Shown piece by piece: positions 25,491 to 33,064 of a DNA stretch of 42,317 nucleotides. The notes under the pieces are model-generated. The model saw only the letters and a program-made list of their open reading frames with translations. It was not told where the DNA came from and searched no databases. The position numbers and the translations under genes were made by a program. The DNA lies in NCBI GenBank assembly GCA_021791875.1, contig JAJYVU010000027.1, positions 1 through 42,317 of the forward strand. The letters are read 5' to 3'. Numbering within the stretch: position 1 is the stretch's first letter; every line of letters begins with the position of its first letter. Source of the DNA: Acidobacteriota bacterium. GTDB lineage: Bacteria > Acidobacteriota > Terriglobia > Terriglobales > Acidobacteriaceae.

Positions 25491-27200
25491 ATGACGACAC
25501 CAATGGCCGGCTCTTCTCTTGTTTCACGTCTTGACAGGAACAACCCGCGCACGCGCAAGAATGCGCAGGCGATGATGGCGCTGCTGGGGCAGATTCGGCA
25601 GCAGGAAGCCGGACTGCGCGAAGGCGGCGGCGAAAAGGCGATAGCGGCGCAGCACGGGCGCAAGCGGCTGACGGTGCGGGAGCGGCTGGAGCTGCTTCTG
25701 GATCCGGGCAGCGGATGGTTTGAGCTGAGCCTGTTTGCGGGCTTTGGGATGTACGAGGAGTGGGGTGGCGCCCCGTCGGCGGGCGTGGTGACGGGGATCG
25801 GGCAGGTTGCCGGCCGAATGTGCATGGTGATTGCCAACGACGCGACGGTGAAGGCGGGCGCGTTTTTCCCGATGACGTGCAAGAAGGTTCTGCGGGCGCA
25901 GCATATCGCGATGGAGAACCATCTGCCGGTGCTGTACCTGGTGGATTCGGCTGGCATTTTTCTGCCGCTGCAGGAGGATGTGTTCCCGGATCAGGACGAT
26001 TTCGGGAGGGTTTTCCGGAATAACGCGGTGATGTCGGCGATGGGAATTCCGCAACTGACGGCGATCATGGGGATGTGCGTGGCGGGCGGGGCGTATCTGC
26101 CGGTGATGACGGACCACGTGATCATGACGGAAGGCAGCGGGCTGTTTCTTGCCGGGCCGGCGCTGGTACAGGCGGCGATCGGGCAGAAGTACTCGGCCGA
26201 GGAACTGGGCGGAGCGGATATGCACGCGGCGATTTCCGGCACGGTGGACTTCAAGGAGCCGAACGACCATCTGGCAATTGCGCGGCTGCGGTCTTTGGTT
26301 TCGCGGCTGGGGCATAAGGGCAGGGCGCCGTTTGACCGTGTGGAGTTTGACGCGGAGCGCGACAAGCCGAAGTTTGCGGCTGAAGACTTGTATGGACTGC
26401 TGGATCCGGAACCGGCGCAGGCTGCGGCCAACGTGTATGACATGCACGAGGTGATTGGCCGGATTGTGGATCGGAGCGAGTTTGAGGAGTACAAGCCGGA
26501 GTATGGGCGGACGCTGCTGTGCGGGTATGCGCGCATCGGTGGATTCTCGGTGGGGATTGTGGCCAACCAGAAGCAGCCGCAGCGCCAAGTGAGCGAGTCG
26601 GGCGAGACGCGGATGGAGTTTGGCGGGGTGATTTACTCCGAGAGCGCGGACAAGGCGGCGCGATTCATCCTCGACTGCAACCAGAATCTGATACCGCTGA
26701 TTTTTCTGCACGACGTGAACGGCTTCATGGTGGGCCGGGATGCAGAGTGGAGCGGGATTATCCGGTCGGGCGCGAAGATGGTGACGGCGGTCTCGAATTC
26801 GGTGGTACCGAAGATATCGGTGATATTGGGAGGATCGTTTGGGGCGGGTAACTACGCGATGTGCGGCAAGGCGTATGATCCGCGGTTCGTCTTTGCCTGG
26901 CCGACGGCGCGCTACGCGGTGATGAGCGGCGCTTCGGCGGCGAATACGCTGGTGGAGCTGCGGATTCGGCAACTGGAGCGCGGCGGGAAGAAATTGAGCG
27001 ACCAGGAGCGGCAGGAAGTGCTGGAGAGCATCCAGGCCAAGTATGACGAGCAGACTGATTGCCGCTATGCTGCCGCCCGGCTGTGGGTGGATGCGATTAT
27101 CGATCCGGCGAAGACGCGGGAGGCGGTGATGACGGCGCTGGAGGCCGCGTCGCTGAACCCGGAGGTGGCGGATTTTCACCCCGGTTTGTTGCAAACCTGA
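25491..27200 (+). CDS. Acyl-CoA carboxylase beta (carboxyltransferase) subunit, methylcrotonyl-CoA type
   Basis: 569 residues, two crotonase-fold halves. KRLTVRERLELLLDPGS marks the N-terminus. GVVTGIGQVAGR, the segment EDVFPDQDDFGRVFRNNAVMSAMG and MCVAGGAYLPVMTD resemble the MCC beta subunit closely. The C-terminal half has SGAKMVTAVSNSVVPKISVILGGSFGAGNYAM. The enzyme transfers carboxyl from carboxybiotin to the acyl-CoA. The HMG-CoA lyase and hydratase genes downstream point to leucine/isovalerate breakdown and to 3-methylcrotonyl-CoA as substrate. The biotin carboxylase (alpha) partner is not in this window. No Shine-Dalgarno stands out; the ATG at 25491 could be replaced by M5. Confidence 0.93.
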   Translation: MTTPMAGSSLVSRLDRNNPRTRKNAQAMMALLGQIRQQEAGLREGGGEKAIAAQHGRKRLTVRERLELLLDPGSGWFELSLFAGFGMYEEWGGAPSAGVVTGIGQVAGRMCMVIANDATVKAGAFFPMTCKKVLRAQHIAMENHLPVLYLVDSAGIFLPLQEDVFPDQDDFGRVFRNNAVMSAMGIPQLTAIMGMCVAGGAYLPVMTDHVIMTEGSGLFLAGPALVQAAIGQKYSAEELGGADMHAAISGTVDFKEPNDHLAIARLRSLVSRLGHKGRAPFDRVEFDAERDKPKFAAEDLYGLLDPEPAQAAANVYDMHEVIGRIVDRSEFEEYKPEYGRTLLCGYARIGGFSVGIVANQKQPQRQVSESGETRMEFGGVIYSESADKAARFILDCNQNLIPLIFLHDVNGFMVGRDAEWSGIIRSGAKMVTAVSNSVVPKISVILGGSFGAGNYAMCGKAYDPRFVFAWPTARYAVMSGASAANTLVELRIRQLERGGKKLSDQERQEVLESIQAKYDEQTDCRYAAARLWVDAIIDPAKTREAVMTALEAASLNPEVADFHPGLLQT

Positions 27201-27262
27201 GATACCAGTAGATTTTGCGAGAAGTTACAAATTGGTGGTGCGAAGAAACGCCAAAAGCGGCT

Positions 27263-27682
27263 ATGCTTGAGCCGTACGACCAAACTATGAGCGCGCAACG
27301 ATCTGGCAATTCCTCAAAGCGAACCCGGAGATCTCCAGATGAGCCGACCCTTGTGTCGTTTCTCTGGCCGATCGTACTGGGCGTTCTTGTGACATTTCTG
27401 ACGATCCGGGTAGCGGGCATGCTTGTCCTGATGGGACAGGAGCAGTTTGCGGTGCTGTACCCATGGGTGGCGCTGGTGCGGTCGCCGCTTTTGCGGATTG
27501 ACTATGGCAGCGCAGTTGCCATCGGGCAGATGCTGCTTTATTTCCAGTTCCCGATCTATGGCTTCATTGCGGGTGCGGTGCTTTACATGAGCAACAGCCT
27601 TACGCGGGCGTTCTTTGTCGTGTTCAGCGGACACCTTGCAGCGCTGATCGCTTTTATCGCGATTGCGATCTTTCATCCGTAA
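27263..27682 (+). CDS. Small membrane protein of unknown function
   Basis: 139 residues from the ATG at 27263; another ATG at 27287 would give 131, and a TTG farther upstream is less likely. A basic, Ser/Arg-rich N-terminus (about 1-30) is followed by three hydrophobic segments: about 33-57 (SFLWPIVLGVLVTFLTIRVAG), 88-108 (GQMLLYFQFPIYGFIAGAVLY) and 115-137 (AFFVVFSGHLAALIAFIAIAI). I recognise no family. It lies between the carboxylase and HMG-CoA lyase genes on the same strand; a hairpin after it suggests partial uncoupling from the lyase. Confidence 0.65.
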   Translation: MLEPYDQTMSAQRSGNSSKRTRRSPDEPTLVSFLWPIVLGVLVTFLTIRVAGMLVLMGQEQFAVLYPWVALVRSPLLRIDYGSAVAIGQMLLYFQFPIYGFIAGAVLYMSNSLTRAFFVVFSGHLAALIAFIAIAIFHP

Positions 27683-27712
27683 CAGGAGAAATTGCCGACG
27701 GGGACGATTGCG

Positions 27713-27739
27713 ATTGCCCGCGGGCTGAGTGGGCAATTT
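27713..27739 (+). terminator. Hairpin after the small membrane protein gene
   Basis: ATTGCCC / GGGCAAT stem (7 bp) with an 11-nt loop and a short TTT after it. Possible weak terminator inside the catabolic gene set. Confidence 0.45.
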
Positions 27740-27811
27740 GTATCTTGCGGAACGTTGGGTTGTGCCTGAGAGAAAGGCCGCAGCACCGGTGAAAATGCCG
27801 TAAGCTATCTG

Positions 27812-28699
27812 GTGGCCGATTCCAAGTCTCAAATCGTGAAGCTGATTGAGTGTCCCCGCGATGCCTGGCAGGGACTGCCGAAGATGATTCCCGCAGAGGT
27901 GAAGGCCGATTACCTGCGCATGCTGATAGCCGCGGGTTTCCGGCATATCGATGCGGTGTCGTTCGTCTCGCCGAAGGCAGTGCCGCAGATGGCCGACGCG
28001 GAGCAGGTGCTGGATTTTCTGGATCCGCCGGACGATGTGGAAATCATCGGCATTGTGGTAAACGCGAAAGGCGCCGAACGCGCCATTGCCACGCAGGCGG
28101 TGGCGACGCTGGGATACCCGTATTCGATTTCGCCGGAGTTTTTGCGCCGCAACCAGAACCAATCTCCAGAAGAAGCGGTGGATGTCATGGAGCAGATTGG
28201 CGAGGCGGCGTACAAGGCGGGACTGGAGTTCGTGGCGTACATCTCAATGGCGTTCGGGAATCCATATGGCGACCCCACGGGCGCGGATGAGGTGGCAGCG
28301 GCGTGTGACTTGCTGGCGGACTCGGGAATCATGCAGATATCGCTGGCCGACACGGTTGGGCTGGCGACGCCGGCAGAGGTGCGTGAGATCACGGAAGCAG
28401 CGCTGGCTGCGCTGCCCGACAATGTGGAACTAGGGCTGCATCTGCATGCGCGACCGGACGGGAGTGCGGCAAAGATTGCGGCGGGATTTGACGCGGGCTG
28501 CCGGCGATTCGATACGGCAATTGGCGGGTTGGGCGGATGCCCATTTGCGCAGGACTCACTGGTGGGGAACCTGGCAACGGAAGCTGCGATTGCCGAGTTG
28601 CGACGCCTGGGCGCCATGCTGCCGGCACTGGAGCCTCTGGATTCGCTGGTGAAGGCGACGCGGGCAATGGAAGAAAAGTTTGGGCCGACGCGCCAGTAA
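27812..28699 (+). CDS. HMG-CoA lyase-like protein (DRE-TIM metallolyase)
   Basis: 295 residues from a GTG at 27812. The TIM-barrel metallolyase signatures are present: ECPRDAWQ (family form usually PRDGLQ), HLH in LGLHLHARPDG as metal ligands, and GGLGGCPFA followed by VGN carrying the catalytic Cys and a ligand Asn. This enzyme splits 3-hydroxy-3-methylglutaryl-CoA to acetoacetate and acetyl-CoA, the last step of leucine degradation. AWQ in place of GLQ and ARPDG in place of DTYGQ show a divergent branch, so a related acyl-CoA substrate is possible. It ends 9 nt before the hydratase gene. Confidence 0.88.
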   Translation: MADSKSQIVKLIECPRDAWQGLPKMIPAEVKADYLRMLIAAGFRHIDAVSFVSPKAVPQMADAEQVLDFLDPPDDVEIIGIVVNAKGAERAIATQAVATLGYPYSISPEFLRRNQNQSPEEAVDVMEQIGEAAYKAGLEFVAYISMAFGNPYGDPTGADEVAAACDLLADSGIMQISLADTVGLATPAEVREITEAALAALPDNVELGLHLHARPDGSAAKIAAGFDAGCRRFDTAIGGLGGCPFAQDSLVGNLATEAAIAELRRLGAMLPALEPLDSLVKATRAMEEKFGPTRQ

Positions 28700-28708
28700 G
28701 GAGCTTCG

Positions 28709-29509
28709 ATGGAAAGCTACACGACGCTGGAAGTTGCCAGGCGGGCGGGCGTTCTCCGCATTACGCTGAACCGGCCGGAGAAGCGGAATGCGCTGAATCC
28801 GGCGCTGATGGACGAGCTGACGGGGGTACTGGGCGCGGCAGGCGAGGATGCGAGCTGCGGCGTAGTGCTGGTGACGGGCGCGGGGTCGGCATTTTGCGCG
28901 GGGCTGGACCTGGAGCATCTGCAGAGCCTGGAAGACAGGAATGCGGCGGAGCACAGGGCTGACTCGGAGCGCATTGCGAAGCTGCTTCGGACGCTCTACG
29001 ACTGCCCGCGGCCGACGATTGCGGCGGTGAACGGGGCGGCGATTGCCGGAGGGTGCGGGATTGCGACGCTGTGCGACTTTACGCTGGCCGTGCCCCGGGC
29101 GAAGTTTGGGTATACCGAGGTGCGGATCGGCTTCATTCCGGCGATTGTTTCGACGTTTCTGCTGGCGCAGGTGGGTGAGAAACAGGCGCGGGATCTGCTG
29201 CTGACGGGGCGGATTTTTGAGGCGGCGGAGGCGCATGCGATGGGGCTGGTGAATCGCGTGGTGGAAGCGGAGGACTTGTTGCCGGCGGCGGAACGACTGG
29301 CGGCGCACCTGCTGGAAAACAGTCCGGAGGCGCTGGCCGCGACCAAGCGGCTGTTGAGCGCGAATGCGCGGGCGGTGCTGGACGCGGAGATCGAAAGGGC
29401 GATTGAGGCGAATGCGGATGCGCGGCTGACGGGGGATTTCCGGGAGGGGATACGTGCGTTTCTGGAGAAGCGCACGCCGCAGTGGCCTTCGCTGAAGATG
29501 GAGGATTGA
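28709..29509 (+). CDS. liuC: Enoyl-CoA hydratase family, methylglutaconyl-CoA hydratase-like
   Basis: 266 residues with an AAGGAG ribosome site 5 nt before the ATG. Crotonase features: LNRPEKRNALNP, GSAFCAGLDL (oxyanion hole), NGAAIAGGCGIATLCD and FGYTEVRIGFIPAIVS. The Gly in place of the first catalytic Glu, together with EVRIGFIPA, is the pattern of LiuC-type methylglutaconyl-CoA hydratases rather than fatty-acid enoyl-CoA hydratase. It would hydrate 3-methylglutaconyl-CoA to HMG-CoA, linking the carboxylase and lyase encoded upstream. A good intrinsic terminator follows. Substrate is inferred from motif and context. Confidence 0.88.
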   Translation: MESYTTLEVARRAGVLRITLNRPEKRNALNPALMDELTGVLGAAGEDASCGVVLVTGAGSAFCAGLDLEHLQSLEDRNAAEHRADSERIAKLLRTLYDCPRPTIAAVNGAAIAGGCGIATLCDFTLAVPRAKFGYTEVRIGFIPAIVSTFLLAQVGEKQARDLLLTGRIFEAAEAHAMGLVNRVVEAEDLLPAAERLAAHLLENSPEALAATKRLLSANARAVLDAEIERAIEANADARLTGDFREGIRAFLEKRTPQWPSLKMED

Positions 29510-29550
29510 GGCGCGTGAAATCCCGATGAATTGAGATGTTTTGGAGCAAA

Positions 29551-29573
29551 AGCAGCCCGCGATGGGCTGTTTT
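29551..29573 (+). terminator. Intrinsic terminator of the leucine-catabolism genes
   Basis: CAGCCC / GGGCTG stem with a GCGAT loop, flanked by A on the left and TTTT on the right, 41 nt after the hydratase stop. This is the clearest Rho-independent terminator in the window. Confidence 0.75.
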
Positions 29574-29702
29574 GCCATCTTACCAAGTGGATGGCCCGTA
29601 TTGAGGGCTGTTTGCGTGGGATGGTGTGCCGTTATGCCGCCCTGCATTTCTACTATTTGTAACTTCTTCAGTTATTTATTCCGTAGCGCAGGAGAGCAAG
29701 GT

Positions 29703-29957
29703 ATGTTTCTGATCTGGTGGATTATTGTGGGCCTGATTGCAGGCTGGATTACAGGCAAGATCATGAAGGGCAGCGGCTACGGCGCGCTGATGGACATTGT
29801 GGTGGGCATTGTGGGCGCGATTGTGGGCGGCTGGATTATGCGCATGTTGGGTTTTGCCGCTGCCGGAGGGTTGATCTACACGATTATTGTGGCGGTGTTT
29901 GGGGCGGTGGCGCTGACGCTGGTGATTCGGTTGCTGTCCGGAAGAAAAGTTGCTTGA
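29703..29957 (+). CDS. GlsB/YeaQ/YmgE-family small membrane protein
   Basis: 84 residues from the ATG at 29703, after a CAGGAG ribosome site; the upstream continuation of the frame is not protein-like. Three glycine-rich helices (IWWIIVGLIAGWITGKIM, DIVVGIVGAIVGGWIM, and about 58-76) are the family hallmark (transglycosylase-associated protein). Such proteins are common, stress-related inner-membrane proteins without a proven activity. It forms its own unit between a terminator and the methyltransferase gene. Confidence 0.88.
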   Translation: MFLIWWIIVGLIAGWITGKIMKGSGYGALMDIVVGIVGAIVGGWIMRMLGFAAAGGLIYTIIVAVFGAVALTLVIRLLSGRKVA

Positions 29958-30149
29958 GCGAGATTGCCTGAGGGGCGGTGTCGTGAGTCGACAACGTGGA
30001 GAGGCGTCTGCCTGCTTTGGGATTCAAGATGAAGGAGCAGCGGGTCAATCTGCGGTTGACGAGCTATGTTGGCGTGCGGACTCACAAGCAAGGAGAGACA
30101 TGGGTTCCCATGAAGCGGAGTGAGATATAGTGAGCTGGAGGAGAACAGC

Positions 30150-30842
30150 TTGCGATTGGTGGGTGGACTGCGTCGCGTAGCGAGATACATCAGGATTCAA
30201 GCGAGCCTTGGGCGGCTGAAGAGAGAGGCAGATCTGTGCCTGGATCGTCCGGCAGAGCTTGTATCTCGGGTATTTGAGTACGACAGAGGCAACATAAAGC
30301 CTTTGCAGGTTGAGGAAGAGCTTGCCTGGCTATTGGCGCGGGTACGGAATTTGAAGCCGCGTACGGTGCTGGAGATCGGAACGGCGAACGGAGGCACGTT
30401 ATTTCTATGGACGCGTCTGGCAGATGCTGAGGCGACGATAGTGAGCATCGATTTACCCGGTGGCAAGTTTGGCGGCGGGTACCCGAGCCATTGGGGGACG
30501 ATATACCGGCGCTTTGCCAGAAGCACGCAGAAGCTTCATCTGCTGCGCGAGAATTCTCATGATCCGGAGACCAAGGTGAAAGCGGAGAGGCTGTTTGGCG
30601 GGGAGCCGATTGATCTGCTTTTCATTGACGGAGATCACGCGTATGAGGGTGTGAAGCAAGACTGGGAGCAGTATTCTGCGCTTGTGCGGCCGGGCGGTAT
30701 GGTGGTCTTTCACGACATTGCCGGGAATTATGACGACACGCAGGTGAAGAGGCTTTGGGATTCAATCAAGCCTGATTACCAGCATGAGGAGTATGCGGTG
30801 GACCCGAACGGGTCCTACGGGCTTGGCATTCTTTTTTTCTGA
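30150..30842 (+). CDS. Class I SAM-dependent methyltransferase
   Basis: 230 residues. A strong ribosome site GGAGGAG (30137-30143) lies 6 nt before a TTG at 30150, which I prefer as start over a GTG at 30120 that has no suitable site. Rossmann motif I is TVLEIGTANGGTL, followed by IVSIDLPGG (acidic ribose ligand). LLFIDGDHAYEGVKQDWEQY and RPGGMVVFHDI match the Methyltransf_24/CmcI-like group found in glycan and natural-product clusters. It faces a glycosyltransferase operon, so sugar methylation is plausible. The region is visibly AT-richer than its surroundings. Confidence 0.85.
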   Translation: MRLVGGLRRVARYIRIQASLGRLKREADLCLDRPAELVSRVFEYDRGNIKPLQVEEELAWLLARVRNLKPRTVLEIGTANGGTLFLWTRLADAEATIVSIDLPGGKFGGGYPSHWGTIYRRFARSTQKLHLLRENSHDPETKVKAERLFGGEPIDLLFIDGDHAYEGVKQDWEQYSALVRPGGMVVFHDIAGNYDDTQVKRLWDSIKPDYQHEEYAVDPNGSYGLGILFF

Positions 30843-30939
30843 GAGCGAACCTGGGGGCGTTGCGAAGGGGTGGGAGATTCCCTTGTGCTTTGCGCCAGCG
30901 GCCGAGGAGTTGGTTGAGGATGCCAGGTGGAAGGGCGCT

Positions 30940-31989
30940 TTAGCCCGTTGCGGAGATCTTGCGCCGGTGGGGGCGCATTACTCCCAGGAAAACGTCCTTG
31001 AGGGCCGCCCGGACTCCGAGATTCATCCTTGCGGGATCGGGGAAATAACCGCCGAGCCATGCGATGCGACCAACGGTAGCAGCGCGGACCGGCAGGGAGG
31101 ATTGGGGTGCGTAAATTCGGCTTCGGATGAGGTGAAGCCTTGATCTGCGTGCGATTTTCCGGGCCGATTGTTTCATCTGTTTTGCGTGTGCGGGGTGTTG
31201 TTCCGCGGCGGCGGTGAGGATATGAGAACAGGCGAGCTCCGACTCGGCGAGGGAGATGTAGTCTTCGTCAGTCGCGTTGCGATTGAGAGTTCCGAGGAAC
31301 TCGTTTGGTTCCGGTGCGCCACAGGTATTCTCTGGATGTTGGCGGTAAAGGGCCAGGCTGTCTGCGACGAGCGCAATTCGGCTTGAGCAGGTTGCGAGAA
31401 ACCAGCACCACTGATCATGGGCCTTAACACACCAAGGGCGATTCGTATTGTCGGTGAGATGGAGCAGATCCTTTCTGAAAAGCATGGCGAAGCCGGGCGG
31501 GCAGCGAAAGGGATCGCGATCACAGACATCGAGGATTGTATTGCGCGGGAGGTCCGGCCATTTGTGACCACGAATGCCCTCCTGCGTGAAGGTATGGGCT
31601 GCGTGGAGAACGAGACCGACGGAGTTGTCAGAGAAGTATTTTGAGCACAAGCTGAGTTTGTTTTCGAGCCAGATATCATCCTGATCGCAGAATGCGATGA
31701 TGCCTCCTGCGCAGAGTGAGGCGGCTTTGAGAAAGTTGTCCTTATAGCCGAGCCTGGTTTCATTGCGAACAGCCCGGACGGGAAATGGCGCACTGAGAGA
31801 AAAGGCCTCGACAATCTCCATGGTTCGGTCGGTTGAGCCATCGTCTGTGACGACAAGTTCGATGGGAAGGAGTGATTGCCGAGCGATGCTTTCCAACTGC
31901 TCGCGGATAAACCTTTCCCCGTTGTAGGTGGCCATGGCGATGGAGATTCGCGGCATCGGGTCTGCATGGGTGAATTCTTGCATTTTCAT
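30940..31989 (-). CDS. Family 2 glycosyltransferase
   Basis: 349 residues. The GT-A fold shows ISIAMATYNGERFI, the nucleotide-binding VTDDGSTD and the metal motif FCDQDDIW. It transfers a sugar from a nucleotide donor, likely to a surface polysaccharide. The ATG at 31989 overlaps the stop of the 78-codon gene by 4 bp (ATGA); a second ATG two codons later is possible. The C-terminus is basic and Arg-rich. Codon composition is less GC-rich than the flanking operons (one 60-nt stretch near 31621 is only about 42% GC). Confidence 0.9.
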   Translation of the reverse strand: MKMQEFTHADPMPRISIAMATYNGERFIREQLESIARQSLLPIELVVTDDGSTDRTMEIVEAFSLSAPFPVRAVRNETRLGYKDNFLKAASLCAGGIIAFCDQDDIWLENKLSLCSKYFSDNSVGLVLHAAHTFTQEGIRGHKWPDLPRNTILDVCDRDPFRCPPGFAMLFRKDLLHLTDNTNRPWCVKAHDQWCWFLATCSSRIALVADSLALYRQHPENTCGAPEPNEFLGTLNRNATDEDYISLAESELACSHILTAAAEQHPAHAKQMKQSARKIARRSRLHLIRSRIYAPQSSLPVRAATVGRIAWLGGYFPDPARMNLGVRAALKDVFLGVMRPHRRKISATG

Positions 31990-32222
31990 CCTACAGCCGT
32001 CGGGTTCCGTTGCCTTAGGAATCTACGGCGCGCCATGGCCCGGACCTCAGGGCTGAATTGCGACGACCGAAGAACGCTCAGAGCAGTCATTCCCCACTCG
32101 AGCATGGTCCTGACGGAAATGATGTGAAGGTTTATCGCGGATTGCTTCCCGGAGGATGCGGCCAAGATATGGGGCTGCGACTCGCTGTTGGAAACGCTGC
32201 GGGAATTGCTGTAAGTGTTCAT
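31986..32222 (-). CDS. 78-residue orphan gene coupled to two glycosyltransferase genes
   Basis: Starts with ATG at 32222-32220, overlapping the upstream glycosyltransferase TGA (ATGA), and ends with TGA at 31988-31986, overlapping the next glycosyltransferase ATG (ATGA). Such double 4-bp coupling is strong evidence of translation. The product begins MNTYSNSRSVSNSESQPHI, has a Ser/Asn-rich first third, a mildly hydrophobic middle (TMLEWGMTALSVLRSS), and a basic end (RAMARRRFLRQRNPTAVG). I recognise no family. The middle might be an amphipathic helix. A role with its glycosyltransferase partners is inferred only from coupling. It could also be a decayed fragment kept as a translational bridge. 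Confidence 0.6.
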   Translation of the reverse strand: MNTYSNSRSVSNSESQPHILAASSGKQSAINLHIISVRTMLEWGMTALSVLRSSQFSPEVRAMARRRFLRQRNPTAVG

Positions 32223-33052
32223 CGGGTAATGCGCAGGCGCTCCATGAGGTAGATGGGCCACATGACGCAGTTGCGGGCGAGGCCGAGGAGCGGTTTGGGA
32301 ATGAGAGATTTTACGGGCATGAGGAAATTCGCGACGCGATAGCGGAGGCGATTGATGCGGAAACTCTCTTCCGCGCCCATGGGATTGATGAATACCTTGT
32401 AGTGATAGCCGGGGAAAATGGCGGTGAGCAGTTCGGTCTGATGCTTCCAACGGGCGCTGTAGTCGACTTCGCAGCGTTCCATGTCCCGGTCTTCGAGGTA
32501 GTAGCCGATGACCTCTTCGACTTTGCGAGAGCGGAGGTGGGGCTGGTCCGAGTAAAGGAACTGCTCGTAAGACCGGCCTTCCAGCGGTTTCGGTGTAACG
32601 TAGCAGGGCTCCATGCTGCCCGGGAGACACTGGTTCAAATCCGGTGGGTGGAGCGTGGCGGCAAAGTTGATGATGCCGACGCGCGGGTTTGCCTCCATCA
32701 CCCCGACTGCATCGCGGAGATAATGGGCAGGGCCCTGGCAGACCCAGTCGTCCTGAATCATGAGGACGTATTTGCCGGAGCAGTGGCGGAGGCCGTTGTT
32801 GTTGTTGGCGCCGAGGCCGCGATTTTTGGGCAGGAGGGCGAAGATGTCGGCGGGCAGCCGACTGATCTGAGCCTGCACTTCGGCGGGGCTGCCGTCGTCG
32901 GCGATCACGATTTCGAGATTCGGGTAGTCGGTGTGTTTGCGAAATGCGTGCAGGGCGGTTTCGAGCCGGTGGAAACGCTTGTAGGTGATGAACAGGGCCG
33001 AAACCAGTGGCCAGTCGGTGCCGGGTTGGGGCGATGGATCGCTCATAAGCAC
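32219..33052 (-). CDS. Family 2 glycosyltransferase
   Basis: 277 residues from a GTG at 33052; an ATG at 33046 is equally plausible. GT-A signatures: VSALFITYKRFHRLETAL, IVIADDGSPAEVQ, KNRGLGANNNNGL and VLMIQDDWV as the DXD-like metal site. It starts 12 nt after the DHH phosphoesterase stop, so the operon reads DHH, this gene, the 78-codon gene, then the second glycosyltransferase. Probable role in surface-glycan assembly. Confidence 0.9.
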   Translation of the reverse strand: MLMSDPSPQPGTDWPLVSALFITYKRFHRLETALHAFRKHTDYPNLEIVIADDGSPAEVQAQISRLPADIFALLPKNRGLGANNNNGLRHCSGKYVLMIQDDWVCQGPAHYLRDAVGVMEANPRVGIINFAATLHPPDLNQCLPGSMEPCYVTPKPLEGRSYEQFLYSDQPHLRSRKVEEVIGYYLEDRDMERCEVDYSARWKHQTELLTAIFPGYHYKVFINPMGAEESFRINRLRYRVANFLMPVKSLIPKPLLGLARNCVMWPIYLMERLRITR

Positions 33053-33064
33053 GTTCGTCTGGTT

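Noticed and set aside
25524..27194. 556-codon minus-strand frame opposite the carboxyltransferase
   Set aside because: The plus-strand carboxyltransferase is complete and conserved; the antisense product is Arg/His-rich noise.
27755..27811. CCTGAGAGAAAGGC resembling part of a TPP riboswitch
   Set aside because: Only the CTGAGA core fits; the remaining conserved TPP elements are missing and the downstream gene is not thiamine-related.
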